NCBI GenBank assembly: GCA_947179155.2
Contig: OX359275.1
Coordinates: forward strand, 40,768,898 to 40,832,897
Source of the DNA: Hedera helix
Lineage: Eukaryota > Streptophyta > Magnoliopsida > Apiales > Araliaceae
Direction of reading: 5' to 3'
Length of the DNA: 64,000 bases
The notes beneath the pieces are model-generated. The model saw only the letters and a program-made list of their open reading frames with translations. It was not told where the DNA came from and made no database searches. Numbering within the stretch: the stretch's first letter is position 1; each line of letters opens with the position of its first letter. Of this stretch, positions 38,275-50,900 are shown piece after piece. Both the position numbers and the translations under genes were made by a program.

Positions 38275-39345
38275 GCTTCTGTTTCATTCCAATTTACACT
38301 TCAAAAAAACCTGTTTTATGTAAAGTTGAGGGTCAATGGTCAATCTTTTAAGGGAATTTATATTTACACAAATAAAAATAATACTTTCACAATATTCTTC
38401 TCATATTAAATAATAAATAGGTCTCGCATTTATATAAAAAAAATTATAAAAATATTATTTTTTACTTCTAAAAATAACAATTCTCTCTCCTAAATGTGTC
38501 AATTAGTCATTTTTCGATTTTGGGTTTTATATTTAAGTAGAGTTACAACTTACACAGTTGATTGGATTTTGTGAATTTGACAAAAAAAATTAAATTAAAT
38601 TAAATTTTTTACAAATGTTGAAATAATGGTGAGATTGGAGTCGAGGGTTCTCAGTGAACATCAAAAAAATTACTAAATACTTTTAATATAAAGTTAAATA
38701 ACATTTTCTTCTTTTCAGAAGAATTAAAATTTCATATATTTGTCGCTCTCTATAGACAAGTGTCATTAATATTACGAGGCATCAGATAAATTTATTTTTA
38801 TTTTAATAACATGTTATAATTCTGAAATCTCTTATTTATTTACGTAGTGTATCAAATTTAAACTCAAAATGAAAACACTCACAAGGCTTAAATAAAATAA
38901 TAAATATCGTATTGGTAATACTATTTAAATAATTTATTATTTTAATAATTATTTCATTTAAAATTAAAATTAACTCATATCAAATTTAAATTTAAAAATA
39001 TCACAATTTATTTCAAAAATTAATAGAAATAGAAAATGGTAAACTATTGACTTGCCCATCATTAAAATATTAACTTTGTAATATTAATTACAATATATAT
39101 TATTTAATTCAAGATTTGTCGGAGTTTTGTTTATCTGCCCATCAAAGTTTGGCTCATAGAAATTTGAGGGGTTGCTCCATCCATTCAATATATATGTGCA
39201 TTGTATCATTATTTCTATCTAAAAAAAATTCAGTCACTTTCCCTCTCTAAAATATATTTTTTTCTTTGAACAAATTTTAGAGAGAGATAGTGTATAAATA
39301 ATTTTAGATTTTTTTCCCTTCTCTAATGCTTAACGAAGTAATTTA

Positions 39346-39586
39346 TTATCTTCGTTTCAAATATACAATCAGTTTTGATATTAATTTGAGATATTTTCAT
39401 GTTTAAAATTGATATGAATATATTTAATTTTAAATAATATATTTATAAAAATTATAACTATAAAAAATATTGCTAATTATAATATTTATAAGTTAAATAA
39501 ATTACATTATTTTTAAATTTTCAAAGTATGTCAAATTGATTTTAAAAAATAAAATTTAATTTTATATTTTGGAACGAAAACAGTAC
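39346..39586. mobile_element. Stowaway-like MITE, AT-rich family, copy 3
   Basis: Inverted arms around CTTCGTTTCAAATATACAAT and the reverse complement of TTTTATATTTTGGAACGAAA, with the shared internal block AATATTTATAAGTTAAATAAAT. Borders approximate. Confidence 0.55.
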
Positions 39587-39737
39587 TATTTTTATTATCT
39601 AGCTAGCTAAGTTGGGGGCAATATTTTTTTAATTTATCAAAAAAATCTAGTCAAAAGAGATTCCAATGATATCCAAAAAATAAGGAATGAGGTTCTCATT
39701 TTAAGACTGAAGTAGCATTAAAATAATAACTCTTTAA

Positions 39738-39740
<3 letters not shown>

Positions 39741-39793
<53 letters not shown>
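39741..39793. repeat. (TAA)n microsatellite
   Basis: About 17 uninterrupted copies of a TAA trinucleotide. Confidence 0.92.
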
Positions 39794-41213
39794 GTACCCC
39801 TAAACAGAGTACAATTTATATATATATAATAAATAAAATAATAGTTTAACTCTATTTTCTTGAGAGTAATTGTTCAACTCTACTTTTTAGAAGTGACTCC
39901 CTAAAATTTAATAATAAATAAATTCTATTTAATTATAACAAAAAATTTTATTACATTTATATCTATATCTATATATGATATGGAAAATTCTAAATTTATC
40001 CGGAAAAATTATCTGCTAATCTTATCCGTAAAAAAGACAAAAGAGTATAGCCCTACTTTATTTGTATTTTACAAATGAGGTGAGCCCATACTCCTTTGTT
40101 TTTTTATAAGGGTAAGGCTTGTAGATAATTTTTTCGAGTAAGTGTAGAAGCACCCATATAACATATAAGACAAAATCGTTGTTAAATTCTAAATTTTAGG
40201 AATGACCCTTCAACTCTATAATTTATATCTATAAACACGTATATAAACCATATTTTAAAACTTTTCTTAGACCACTACTAATAAAGAAGAAAAAACTCTA
40301 ATCTAACCGTTATCATAGCTTTTTGCACAACACTTATTAATCATGAACATCCAATCATTAAAATTACTTATTAATCATAAACATCCGATGATCAAAATTT
40401 TTGGATGTATAGTGGTTTGTTTGATAATTATTTTGCACAATTCTTTTAAAATTTTAGTTAAATAATTGTGTATCTTTTTTTTTTATTGGTGAATGATACA
40501 TGCTATAACAATTTAAATGCTGAGAATATTCATCTTTTGTAGTTCAACAATGTAACATAAATAATTTCAAGAGGTTTCAGTATAAATAATCTATCAACAA
40601 TTTTTATTTTAACCGTAATAAGTTTTGACTATATCTAAAATTGGTAAGGAGTAAAAAGTTTTTTTTTGTTTTGTTTTTTTACGGTTAAAATTTGAGAAAG
40701 GAATATATCGTATATTTTAAATAATAAAAAAATCATTTTTTGCTAGGAAAAAAATTAACTCAATTATTTTATTCATTTTTTTTTATTTATATTCTTACTA
40801 TCCTAATTATGTACTTATCTTTATCTCTTATTTTCATATAATTTTTAATTTAGTTAGTGTGCAATAAAATTCATATTATTATCAATTTAATTTAATTATA
40901 ATAATAATTTTTATTATTAAATTATATAAGTATAACTATTTGAATTTAAATATAATTAACTATTACATAAGTAGATAGATGAATATATGAATATATAGAC
41001 AAATGAATCATCAAATACTATTATTTATATTATATGAATAGATGAATTATTATTATTATTTTATTAGTTAAATAATATATTTTAAAATATATATATTTTT
41101 TATATAAGAATTATCGTACACAATATTAATAAATTATTATTATCATTAATATATTCATATAATACTATACCAAAAATATAAATAATATTATAATAAAACT
41201 TGTACTTCGCACA

Positions 41214-42250
41214 TAGACATGCACAAAAAGTCTGGGGCCTGTGGTCTAGATTTAGCTTAGCCTGGCCTAACTCGGTCAAAGTCTGACCTGGTCAACGACC
41301 TATAGGCTTTAAACATATTGTGATTTGAACACAAAAATCTAGTCTAGCCAAAAGTCAGTCTCAATCATTAGTAGAATGATATGAATACTGAACTAGGATT
41401 CATTAAATACTGAACTAGAATGCACTAAATACTGAACTCTCTCTCTCTCTCATACATTTATTATATTATAATATGAATATTAGTATCTGAGTGAGCACTT
41501 AGTTCAAATTGAGGTGATGGTGGTTCGTAAACAACCTCATATTATATAATTATATAATCATTATCATTGTGGATCATTTCTAATTTATATGCAGCAGTAC
41601 TGAAAATTATAGAGAATGATGATTTTGATTGACTTTTCAATGTTTGTTCCCCTTGATTTGTAATTTTGTACACGTTAGTATAAAAAAAAGTCTTAGATCC
41701 TAATCAAATATTTTTACCTAATATTATATTACAATAATTAATAATCACTACTAGAGATAATCTAATTTTTATCCGTGATCGATAACTTTGCAGCTTCATC
41801 ATTCTCTTTTTTTTTCTCCTCATTTCCTCTGTCTAAGCCTGATCTGACCTGCAGGCTTCAACATACATGATTTTCATTGAGAAGTCCTGTCTGACTTAAT
41901 TTGTAAGCCCAAAAATCAAGACCTAGTATAATTAACGATCAAAATTTGTTAAAACTAAGTTAACTTGACTCGACCTGTTGTACATGTCGATTTCGCACAG
42001 CATCAAGAACTTGATAGTTAGTAATTTTGTTCCGCACGAATTCAAAGGGGTAGATTCAGAGGCGGCATCTGTAACTTTTGTAATTCAGTCGAGCACATAT
42101 TCGGTAGAGAGAGAAAGTGAATAAAGGCTAAAAAATAGTTAACTGGGTTCAAATCATAACTATATTTTAAACGCCCTACATAGTTTTAGTTTTTAGTTGA
42201 CCCGTAGCCCATAGGCCATATCCATTTTTGTGGACCAACGATGCATGACT
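41214..42250. mobile_element. possible degraded non-autonomous DNA transposon
   Basis: The left edge has CATGCACAAAAAGTCTGGGG and the reverse complement of the right edge has CATGCATCG..CCACAAAAATGG, a rough inverted match, with GGCCTGTGG and GGCCTATGGG further in. Two internal stretches resemble each other (GTCTGACCTGGTCAACGACC near 41280 and GATCTGACCTGCAGGCTTCA near 41840). No clear target duplication and no coding sequence. Confidence 0.3.
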
Positions 42251-42503
42251 AGTTTTTGCCAAGTCTAATGTACAAATACCACACCCATACTTGACATGAG
42301 CTAAGACATTTGTTTTGGAAACAGTTGGGCTTAAAGACATAAATTATTGTCGAAAGGTTTGATCCTTAATGTGGGCTGAAAGACAGAAATTATTCTAGAG
42401 GAGTTTATCCTTAAAGAGACGAGTACCTAGTGATCTAGAGATGCATAGTGAAAGAAACCAGATACTTCATAATTTTGCTTCAGGTTTACATACAACAAAA
42501 ATG

Positions 42504-42537
42504 ACAGCGTTGGCGGGGATCAAACCCGACACAGGCC
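42504..42537 (-). pseudogene. 3' half of a tRNA-Asp-like sequence
   Basis: On the minus strand TGTCGGGTTTGATCCCCGCC then AACGCTG resembles the T arm and acceptor 3' side of plant tRNA-Asp. The 5' half is missing. It lies 29 bases downstream of the fuller copy. Confidence 0.5.
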
Positions 42538-42566
42538 AGAATATTTGTACGTAATAAAAATTAAAA

Positions 42567-42630
42567 GCACCGTTCGCCGGAGATTGGACCTCGCGTGACA
42601 GGCGGGAATGCTCACCACTGTAATTACGAC
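42567..42630 (-). pseudogene. degenerate tRNA-Asp (GUC)-like gene
   Basis: Reads GTCGTAATTACAGTGGTGAG then CATTCCCGCCTGTCACGCG: the D-arm region and the anticodon arm with loop CTGTCAC (anticodon GTC) match plant tRNA-Asp. After that about eight bases of the variable region and T stem are missing, so the T arm cannot fold and the length is 64 nt. A pseudogene or tRNA-derived repeat. Confidence 0.65.
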
Positions 42631-42715
42631 ATGAAAATGAATGTTAAGAACTAAAAATCTCAAATTCTTTGTAAATGAAAGCGAACCAGAGTTTTCTCCA
42701 TCCCAAAATTAAATA

Positions 42716-42970
42716 TACTTCTACCGTTTTAAATTATAAGATCAATATTGATTTTTAAAAAGTCAATTTTAAACTTAAAATTGAGATAAATTTATTTTGT
42801 GTATGTCAATACAATTATAAATATTAAAAAGTGTCTAAAAAATATTACTAGTTATAATATTTATTATTTTTAAAAAGTTAAATAAATCATGTCAATTTTA
42901 AATTTAAAAATATTTCAAATTGACTTTTAAAAAATCAATAGTGATCTTATAATTCAGAACGGAGGGATTA
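42716..42970. mobile_element. Stowaway-like MITE, AT-rich family, copy 4 (best preserved)
   Basis: Left arm ACCGTTTTAAATTATAAGAT and the right arm, read in reverse complement as CCGTTCTGAATTATAAGATC, pair over roughly 50 bases. TA dinucleotides bound both ends (42716-42717 and 42969-42970) and the right end reads ACGGAGGGAT. TA target sites and CTCCGT-type ends are the Stowaway/Tc1-mariner pattern. Confidence 0.75.
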
Positions 42971-44156
42971 CACCTTTTACTTTATCAGTTTCAACAGTGG
43001 AGGTACTTTTTATAAATTGACGATATTTAACATAAAATTCATAATATGTCATTAGGTATAAATTAGAAATATCAAGTACTACATTTTAATAAATTTAGTG
43101 ATATATATAAAATATAATATAAAAATATAATTTAAAATTCGTCGCTTTGAAAAAGTCTATCTCTAATTATAAAAAAGAAAGAGTAAATAGAACATGTGCA
43201 ACATATTAATAAAAAAAAGAAGAAAAAATCCCGGTCATGCCATAGGTGAAGATTGACAATGGACTAGTTCATTTAGTTTGTCATCACCAAAGTATGAGTC
43301 AGCAATGTGTAGCCGCCTGCCATTTGGTTTGTTACATTTAATGTCTTGGTTCTTCTTTCTGAATCACAGTCAATGGAGAACTTCTCAAGCACAAAATTAA
43401 TTTACCAACTGAACAACATATACGCCATTTAATTAATTACGAATCTCAAACTTCTGATCTGGAGAATAAAATTAAATTTATCAAATGAAATTACTATTAA
43501 TTATCGTTCTAAATTTCTAATTAATCAGCCACTTAGACTGAGAGAGAATATTTGGTTCCAACCCCATGGAACATGGAAACCCCTCTCTACCCCCCACACG
43601 ACTCATGTGTGGTTATTTTGTTGTGGAGTTGATGGTCGGCTCGGTGCATGCTTGTGAAATTAAGTATAAACTCTTGATTCCATTTAAAATGGACGAGTTT
43701 TAAAATTGATAGGTTTATATTTTTATACACATCTTAATATTTGTTAAAAATATAATATTTTAGAAATTTATATCGATAACTTGATTTGTCACTATTGCAT
43801 GTAGTCGACATAATCGTCTTAATAATACTCTTTTGATGTATTAGGGTTGAATTGAACTTACAAGTTCATCAATATTATTTTGTATAAGAGCCAAATTCCC
43901 GATAATATTTATGTGTTTAAAGTAACTTTCAGAAAAATTGATTCCCCGCACTCTTTATTTAAGTGGGATACATGTGAAACTTCCCAAGTATCCGTAGGGA
44001 GTTAGAAGAATGGATTGGAAATGATTGTCAAGAAAAGCAAGTGGAAAATATAATAAATTTATTCTCATCCTCTCAAACTACAGCTAGCAAAGTTTCAAGA
44101 ATTTGGGTTTGAATTGAAACAAAGCTTGGCTTGGTAAAATTGGAAATAATAAATAA

Positions 44157-44420
44157 ATGCTCATTTCATTCTAAATTATAAAATTAATATTGACTTTTTA
44201 AAAATTAATTTGAGATATTTTAAAATTTTAAATTTATATAATTTATTTAAGTTTTGAAAATAATAAATATTATAAATGGTAATACTTTTTAGGTAGTTAA
44301 TAAAATTTATAATTATATTAACAAAAATTAAATAAATTTAGATCAATTTTAAGTTTAAAAATATTTAAAATTAATTTAAAAAAAATTAATATTGCTCTTC
44401 TAATTTGAAACAGACGTAAT
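44157..44420. mobile_element. Stowaway-like MITE, AT-rich family, copy 5
   Basis: Inverted arms around CATTCTAAATTATAAAATTA and the reverse complement of CTTCTAATTTGAAACAGACG, with the common internal block. Same family as 42716-42970. Confidence 0.6.
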
Positions 44421-45920
44421 AAAATTCAAGTTGTTGACTTGGGGATATATAAAAAGAAAGAAAGGAGGTTATTGTCATGACGTGTGAGCATATTCATAAA
44501 GATTTTGGGCGGTTAATTGATGAGGTTAATTTATTTGGCCTAACCGTCGAAAGTGCCTTTCATTGTTCAACCTTCGATTTGATTTGATTATTGAAGATGG
44601 TAAAAGTGCGTGCATGTTTAATTAACTTTTTTTTCTTTAGTACATGAAATTAGACAGATCGAACATTGATCAAAAGCATCGTACATATCATCATCATTTA
44701 GTATTTAATAATTAGTAATATATCATTAGGCAACTTCTAATAGTATTCCAAAAAAGAAGAGTCGTGTTCAATATACAGTTTAAATGAATTTACATTAATT
44801 TTTAAATTTAAAAATATTATAACTTACCTTCAAAAAGCCAAAGCTAATTTTATATTTTGGATTAATAAGGAGAATAATTTGAATTAATTTAGTAATTATC
44901 GCGTTATAATAAAATTAAAATGACTTATATGAGAATATTGTGCATTTTTTTTTTACTATTATGATCATAAAAAAGGGGAGGAGGGACTTGTATAACAAAA
45001 TAAAAGAAATATGGGAAATGCGATTGTTATTGCAGAACATCGTTAAAGAATTGTTTTGGTTAAAATCTATATTGGTGAATGGTGATCAAATCCCCCCTAG
45101 CTAGCTAGGTAGCTTTCAGAAATCCAAAAGTGACGTCCTCTTTCTTTCGGATCCTCTGGTACAAGCCTTTATGAGGGATGACGAATTGCAGATCACATGC
45201 ACCTTCAAGGAAACCTTGCATCGTCGTCCAGAAAACATGAATGAGTTCAGTATAGTTCCAGCTATCGCAACCTAATCAGTATCAAATAAATTTAAGAACG
45301 TCGGCAGGATAATGATGATAATAATACTAATAATACTAATAATACTAATACTAATAATAAATGTGAAAAAAAGATTCGGGAGCAGATATATATACTTGGG
45401 ATCCATTTGTTTATTCATGGTGAGTGGTTACCAATAGGCAACAAACAGGGCAGGAGTGTAGTATCACAGTTAATTAATCATAGAACTGGATTTGTCAATC
45501 AACGCTTAATAGGCATTTCCACAAACTATCAATTGCCAATATTTACACCTATGATCTGTGTGTGCATACACTCGCAAATTATATTACTAGTATATATGTT
45601 CAATGCAATGCAATTCAATTATTAAACATGAATGATTCTAATTGGTGTAATTAATACACACTCCTGACTGACTGAGTACACATAAAATCCACAGAAGCCT
45701 GAATTTAAGACAATAATGGAGGGGGGGCAGGCAATATAAATAAGGGTCAAGCTTCCGCATTTGACCATGAATCAAAAATCTATCTCAGCCGCCGACGCTG
45801 AGGACAAAACCCAACATTTGAATTTCTTCAATTCTATGACCTACTAGTATTAAATGCTATTATACTCTAATCTTAGCTGTTATTTTTCATCTTCTTACAC
45901 CGCTCCCTGCCTATCTTTCT

Positions 45921-45930
45921 CTATATATAC
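45921..45930 (+). promoter_or_regulatory. TATA box of the VQ gene
   Basis: CTATATATAC lies about 110 bases before the VQ start codon, a suitable distance for a TATA box with a leader of about 80 bases. Confidence 0.5.
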
Positions 45931-46036
45931 TCTGCTACTTGCTAGACATCAACCATCTCTATCCATAGACAAAACAAAGCTTTTTTAACTCAAAACAAAC
46001 ACAATCAGCTAAGAAAAAAACTATCATATATCGATC

Positions 46037-46603
46037 ATGGACTCGTATAATTCATTCACTTGTTCATCCGACTCTTCAACTCACAACTTTTCTTCCTATC
46101 AACAAACAGAAATGAAACCGAAACCACCACCTCCTTACCATTCTGCACTACATTCCATTCGTAAACCACTGCAGCCAAAGCCAATGATGAAGAAGCCGAT
46201 TGCGCCACTACCACCAACACTGCCAAGAATCTACCAAGTCGACTCTACTGACTTCAAACACGTCGTTCAAAGGCTGACCAGCGTGCCTGAGTTCCAGCCT
46301 CGACGTCTCCAAGATGTGGCACCTCCACCTCTTAATCTATCCACACCAACTACATTTTCTGATGAAATACAAACCCTTCCCCTCTGTCTCACTCCTTCAA
46401 ATAAATTGCCATTCTCCGCCACCTTCCACGACCTGATGAATGGAACGGTACTGGATACAAAACCTGCCAAGTTATCAAACAATTTGGAAACACTGATGAG
46501 TCCTCTAGGGTTCAGTTTGTCACCTGCTTCTCTTGCATGGTGTTCCTTCCTTCTTGAAAGTCCAGGAACCTTATCCACTCTGGACCCCGGAAAAGTTCTT
46601 TAG
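46037..46603 (+). CDS. VQ-motif protein (VQ12/VQ29-like)
   Basis: Intronless, 188 residues. The VQ motif is FKHVVQRLTS at 73-82 (F73, V77, Q78, L80, T81), the plant-specific signature that binds WRKY factors. The rest is low-complexity, proline-rich before the motif (PKPPPPYHSALHSIRKP) and hydrophobic-polar after it, with SPLGFSLSPASLAWCSFLL near the C terminus. VQ proteins are nuclear cofactors in defence and growth control. Position beside GT34/NAGS and EngB genes recalls Arabidopsis VQ12 (At2g22880) and its duplicate VQ29 (At4g37710), so I place it in that group by context and motif. Confidence 0.9.
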   Translation: MDSYNSFTCSSDSSTHNFSSYQQTEMKPKPPPPYHSALHSIRKPLQPKPMMKKPIAPLPPTLPRIYQVDSTDFKHVVQRLTSVPEFQPRRLQDVAPPPLNLSTPTTFSDEIQTLPLCLTPSNKLPFSATFHDLMNGTVLDTKPAKLSNNLETLMSPLGFSLSPASLAWCSFLLESPGTLSTLDPGKVL

Positions 46604-47931
46604 ATCTTCGTCATCGATCCATCCATAATTACCATAATGACTCTAATTTCTCCGTACTAGGAGGACAGCTTTTTTAATTCACCCTCCCCTTTATCATTAT
46701 CAAGTTATCATGCAAAAATATGCTTATATTAAGATACACATCCATATTTTGTTAGTGTATTGCTTTATTGGTTCTGCTTTGTAATCTCACTTTCTAGTCA
46801 TATACTCTCGTAGAACATAATAATCACTGCGAGTATAGGGCCAGAAAGTAAGATCATAAATAATCTTCCTCTTATTTCTTCTGTTCTCTTGTATCTTAAT
46901 AGATTTTTTAAGTAGTTGAAAAGCTATTTGGTATGTGCTGGCTATTCAGTAAACAGAACCACCACCAGTTCACGGAGCCTGTTTATATATTTCAATGTTT
47001 CAAGTTCGAAGATAAATATAAATATATATATTTTATTTGTTAGACTTCTGTTCTTTAGCTGATTTCTATTTCAATATATTCTCGCAAAAGAGAATCAAAA
47101 TTTTATCCGGAAACAAAGTTTATTTAAACCAAGGAAAATAAATAAATTTGGGCAAGTAAAAGAGGACAAAGTTTATAGTGGCAAAAGAAAAACAATTTTG
47201 CATATCTTCAAGCACGAGACTGAATATCTAACAATTAGCAATTGAACATGCAACTTGACATACCAAATTAAGGGCCTAATTTTCAAATTGAACATGATAA
47301 CGAAGCTTGGAGATCAGGCTGGGTAAAATATGGCAGGGGTTAATGCAAGTAGTACAAACCCTCAAATGAGTACCAAGGAAATCTACCTCTAGTAATTTAG
47401 CAAATGAGGTGTCTGAAGAAAAAACAATCAGCAATATAGATACCATAGAAAAACACGTGTCAAACTATTTCTATGAAGGGACAAAGGAAAAAAGTTTGAA
47501 ATCATGGTAATTAAAAGACAAGTACCGTCAGAAAGAAGTATAATTTCTCTGATTTTGTTTCTAATGTAACATGTTATTTCAACAGTTTGTTCTGTAAAAA
47601 TTGATATCAATGTATTATACATTTAATAATAGCATCTCTCATGAAAAGTCCCACCCTAAAAATGTCATGTGCCTGCTGCTATTTGGCAGAGAAGTTGTCT
47701 ACAAGCAAATATGTGTTAAAGAAATTAAATAATATAAAAAACATGTACCATACAGATTAACTAGACTTGAGATCCAGTATACTATATATTAATACAAGTA
47801 ACGAATACAAAATTTGTAAACTTGGTTACATTTGACTGGTTTCTGGTAACTAGGAATTTCCAGACAAACCAGTTGTAGACCGCTAAATGACGTTATAGAC
47901 AAACCAGTTGTAGATGCTCTAATTAAGGCTT
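46604..47931. other. convergent spacer between the VQ and EngB genes
   Basis: Holds the 3' regions of two converging genes. AT-rich, with only short frames. Nothing else seen. Confidence 0.4.
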
Positions 47932-50900
47932 CTAATTATCCCAGTAGTTTCTTAACTGTGACATATGCAGCAGGAGTTCATCCCTGCCCAAACCAGTGGC
48001 ACTGCTGGTCATGATCCATGGAGGATGTATCTTGTAATTCTGTCTGATCAGCTCTTGGAAACTCTTGATGTTCTCATCAGGTCTTTTTCCTTTGCCACCT
48101 TTCATTTTGTCGCATTTTGTGAACACCAAAGTCATTGCTATCTGAAAGGTGTGGCAGAAATGCGAAACATCATGACAGTAGATCGAACTTTGCCTAAGGT
48201 CTAGTGATGAGCTAATGGGCATTTGAAGATAAAAAAAGTAACAAGAAACATACATTGTTTCGGCCAAGCCAATTAGCACAGTCAAGGTCAATCTTTTGAG
48301 GTGGTACACTAGCATCTACTAGCAGTAGAACTGCAACCAAAGTTTCTCTATTTAGAAAGTATCCTTTAGTGAATGAAGACCAATCCATCCTAGCAGATTC
48401 TGGGGCATTAGCAAATCTGTAAACACAATGATAGATATAGAGCTCAATATGCGCCTATACACCGAATTTGACTGAAGATATTTCATGATAATGTAACGTT
48501 ACATGAAGTTACAAGCAAAACAATGAGACACATAGTGGCAGCGTACAAAAGGGCATATTAAAATTGCTTGCGTCATCTACCTTCCAGAGAAAACTGTAAA
48601 CAACCATAAAACTAACAGTTCAATCACAGGTCCAGACAACTACTTGCACCAACAGCAGCACTTTCATAGCTCTGATATATTGAAGATTAGAAAATGAAAT
48701 TAGACAATTTGAAATAAAAGTATTCCGTAACGGAAGCCTATCTTTTCAGCACAATGTTTTCCTACTGACAACAGGATTTCAGAGCCATTGTAACTAAGGT
48801 CACGACTAATGATACTATAACCCAACAACAGCATAGCAGAAACCCCTATCTGTATCATGACCTAGTCTGTAAGGTTCCAGAAGCTTTTAGAAATGAAGCA
48901 AACAAAAGGATTATTTTAAAAATACAATAAGGAAGTAAAGTTATGCAGGGGAAAGGCAAGGAGTCCCCAGGGGATAAACAAGAAAGTGGAAAAAGTACAA
49001 AGCTCTCTGTGGAGTAAAGTCTGCCAGCCCCTATTAATATTTAATATCAGAAATAGCTACCCTGATAAAAACCCAAAAAAGATGAAGTCCACATCGATGC
49101 AAAAAAGTCACATTATCCCATAGGATAGGAATTAGGAAATGCAATCCAGAAAAGAAAAAAAAAACAAATTTTGTCAATGAAAGGCCTACAAAAGGCATGC
49201 ATGAAAAGGGTAAATCACAAAAAGACCAATAACAATTACAGACTAAAGACATTTAGATTTTATTTGTGCCTCCAATAGTTTCTAACAGTTCACTTGGATA
49301 TAACTAGAAAGCCCAGCAGCAACTTTGCAAAAATATAAATGAAAATCGCTAGTCTGTGATCCTTCAAAGATACAACTGGTAGACCAGTGGGAGGAACTTA
49401 AAAAACCTAACATTATAATGCAAAAAGCTGACATCTACTATACAAAGAATCATGCTTACTATAATAGAAGCCTTCTACTTAAGTGATTAGAATTTATCAG
49501 TGTTTTAAAAGTTGCTAGACGGGCTACGCGATGGAGAGGGCGGCTAGCTCCTAGGCAGTGCCCAGGCTTTTTCCTAGACAGACTAAGTGTTTTCTTATTT
49601 AGTCTCATTTATTTATTTTTCTATTATATATATCTTATACTATACAAATTATATAGTACATGCAACTTCTTAAAAATTTATATGAAAATGACTAGAAAAA
49701 ATAATTTTAAAAGCTTAAAAAAGTCATTTAAAGTATTGTAGAATTTCAAAATAGAGGTCTGCTTTTGATTAGGTAGGGCCTAGACGCCCAGCCAAATCAA
49801 GACGATAGAGAACTGCTTAGCGCCTAAGTAGGGATTAATCGTACCTAGACGGATATTTTTACAACACTGGAATTTATTGGCTCAACACATGCCAGCATGT
49901 GGTGTTCTTTTGACATTAAGTTTTTGTGATAACACGGAGTAGCAAAATGCATTTTCTCTGATCCAAAATTAGAGTTACATTATAAAAAAAAAGAAGGTTT
50001 TTATAGACAATTTTTCACTTCCAACTTTACCTTTCAAAAATATTCGTACGATTGAAAATATTCTAAAAATGTGCTTTAATTTACATGTTCAGAATATTGC
50101 ATATATTTCCACTTTCATATATCGCCTTACAATCTCACTCTCAAACATTTTCAATTTCCAACCCCTATAATTTCCTTCTCTCTCCACATCTTCTACACTT
50201 TACTTCCCTTTCTTTAGCTTTGATCTATGTAAACCTTAATGACTTAATTCTTGAACCTCATCATTCATCATTAACAATATATATATATATATTATTTAGA
50301 TTAGAAATGGAGGACTATTGGCTAGATTTCATGGATTTGGTAAAGAAGCCAGCAATTATTGAAACACTGGTCAATATTTTGCTTTGTGCAGTTCCAATTT
50401 TGGTCGCCATCATGATTGTTCTTGTGATCGGGTGGTCATGGAGGCCATAGTGGACAAGGTTGGTCTTCTTAGGGCTCCGACCTAAGCTACGTTTCGTATG
50501 AACCTTCTCGCCCGGGTTTGGGGTTCCTCGAGTCTGGCTAGCCTTCACGGCGATCTCCTCATTCTTGGTTACAATTTTATAGAAAAGGGCAAATTGGGTA
50601 TATTATGGTATTCTACGTCCCAAAATAGAAATGTATCTCTAAATTTGGAACAAACAAAAAAGAAAGATGTATCTCTAATTTTAAAACGGTAAGAATACTA
50701 AGCATTGCATCTCTCTCTCTCTCTCTAATAAGTAAGCATAGCTTATTGGAGGGAGTCAAAGTGTAATTTTGTACTACAAACACAAAGTGACTTATTTCGA
50801 ACATGTATCCAAAATTGCATCCTTTCAAAACTTGATTAGCTTAGTAAATTATAACAAGTTCCACAAAGGAATTTTCTAGAAAATATCACATTGGACATTA

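Larger units (their letters stand above)
38275..46036. other. long repeat-rich spacer
   Basis: Nearly 8 kb without a supported protein gene. It contains three MITE copies (near 39346, 42716, 44157), a TAA-type microsatellite near 39741-39793, a possible larger element at about 41214-42250, degenerate tRNA-Asp-like pieces at 42504-42630, and an ACTAATAAT-type repeat near 45318-45360. The last 150 bases are the VQ gene promoter and leader. Confidence 0.45.

Noticed and set aside
45318..45360. Regular ATAATACT-type repeats considered as a CRISPR-like array
   Set aside because: It is a simple microsatellite without spacers, in a plant nuclear context.
43000..46000. Possible phytosulfokine (PSK) precursor, expected by synteny next to VQ and EngB genes
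   Set aside because: I found no frame with a YIYTQ motif on a scan of this part or near the EngB gene.
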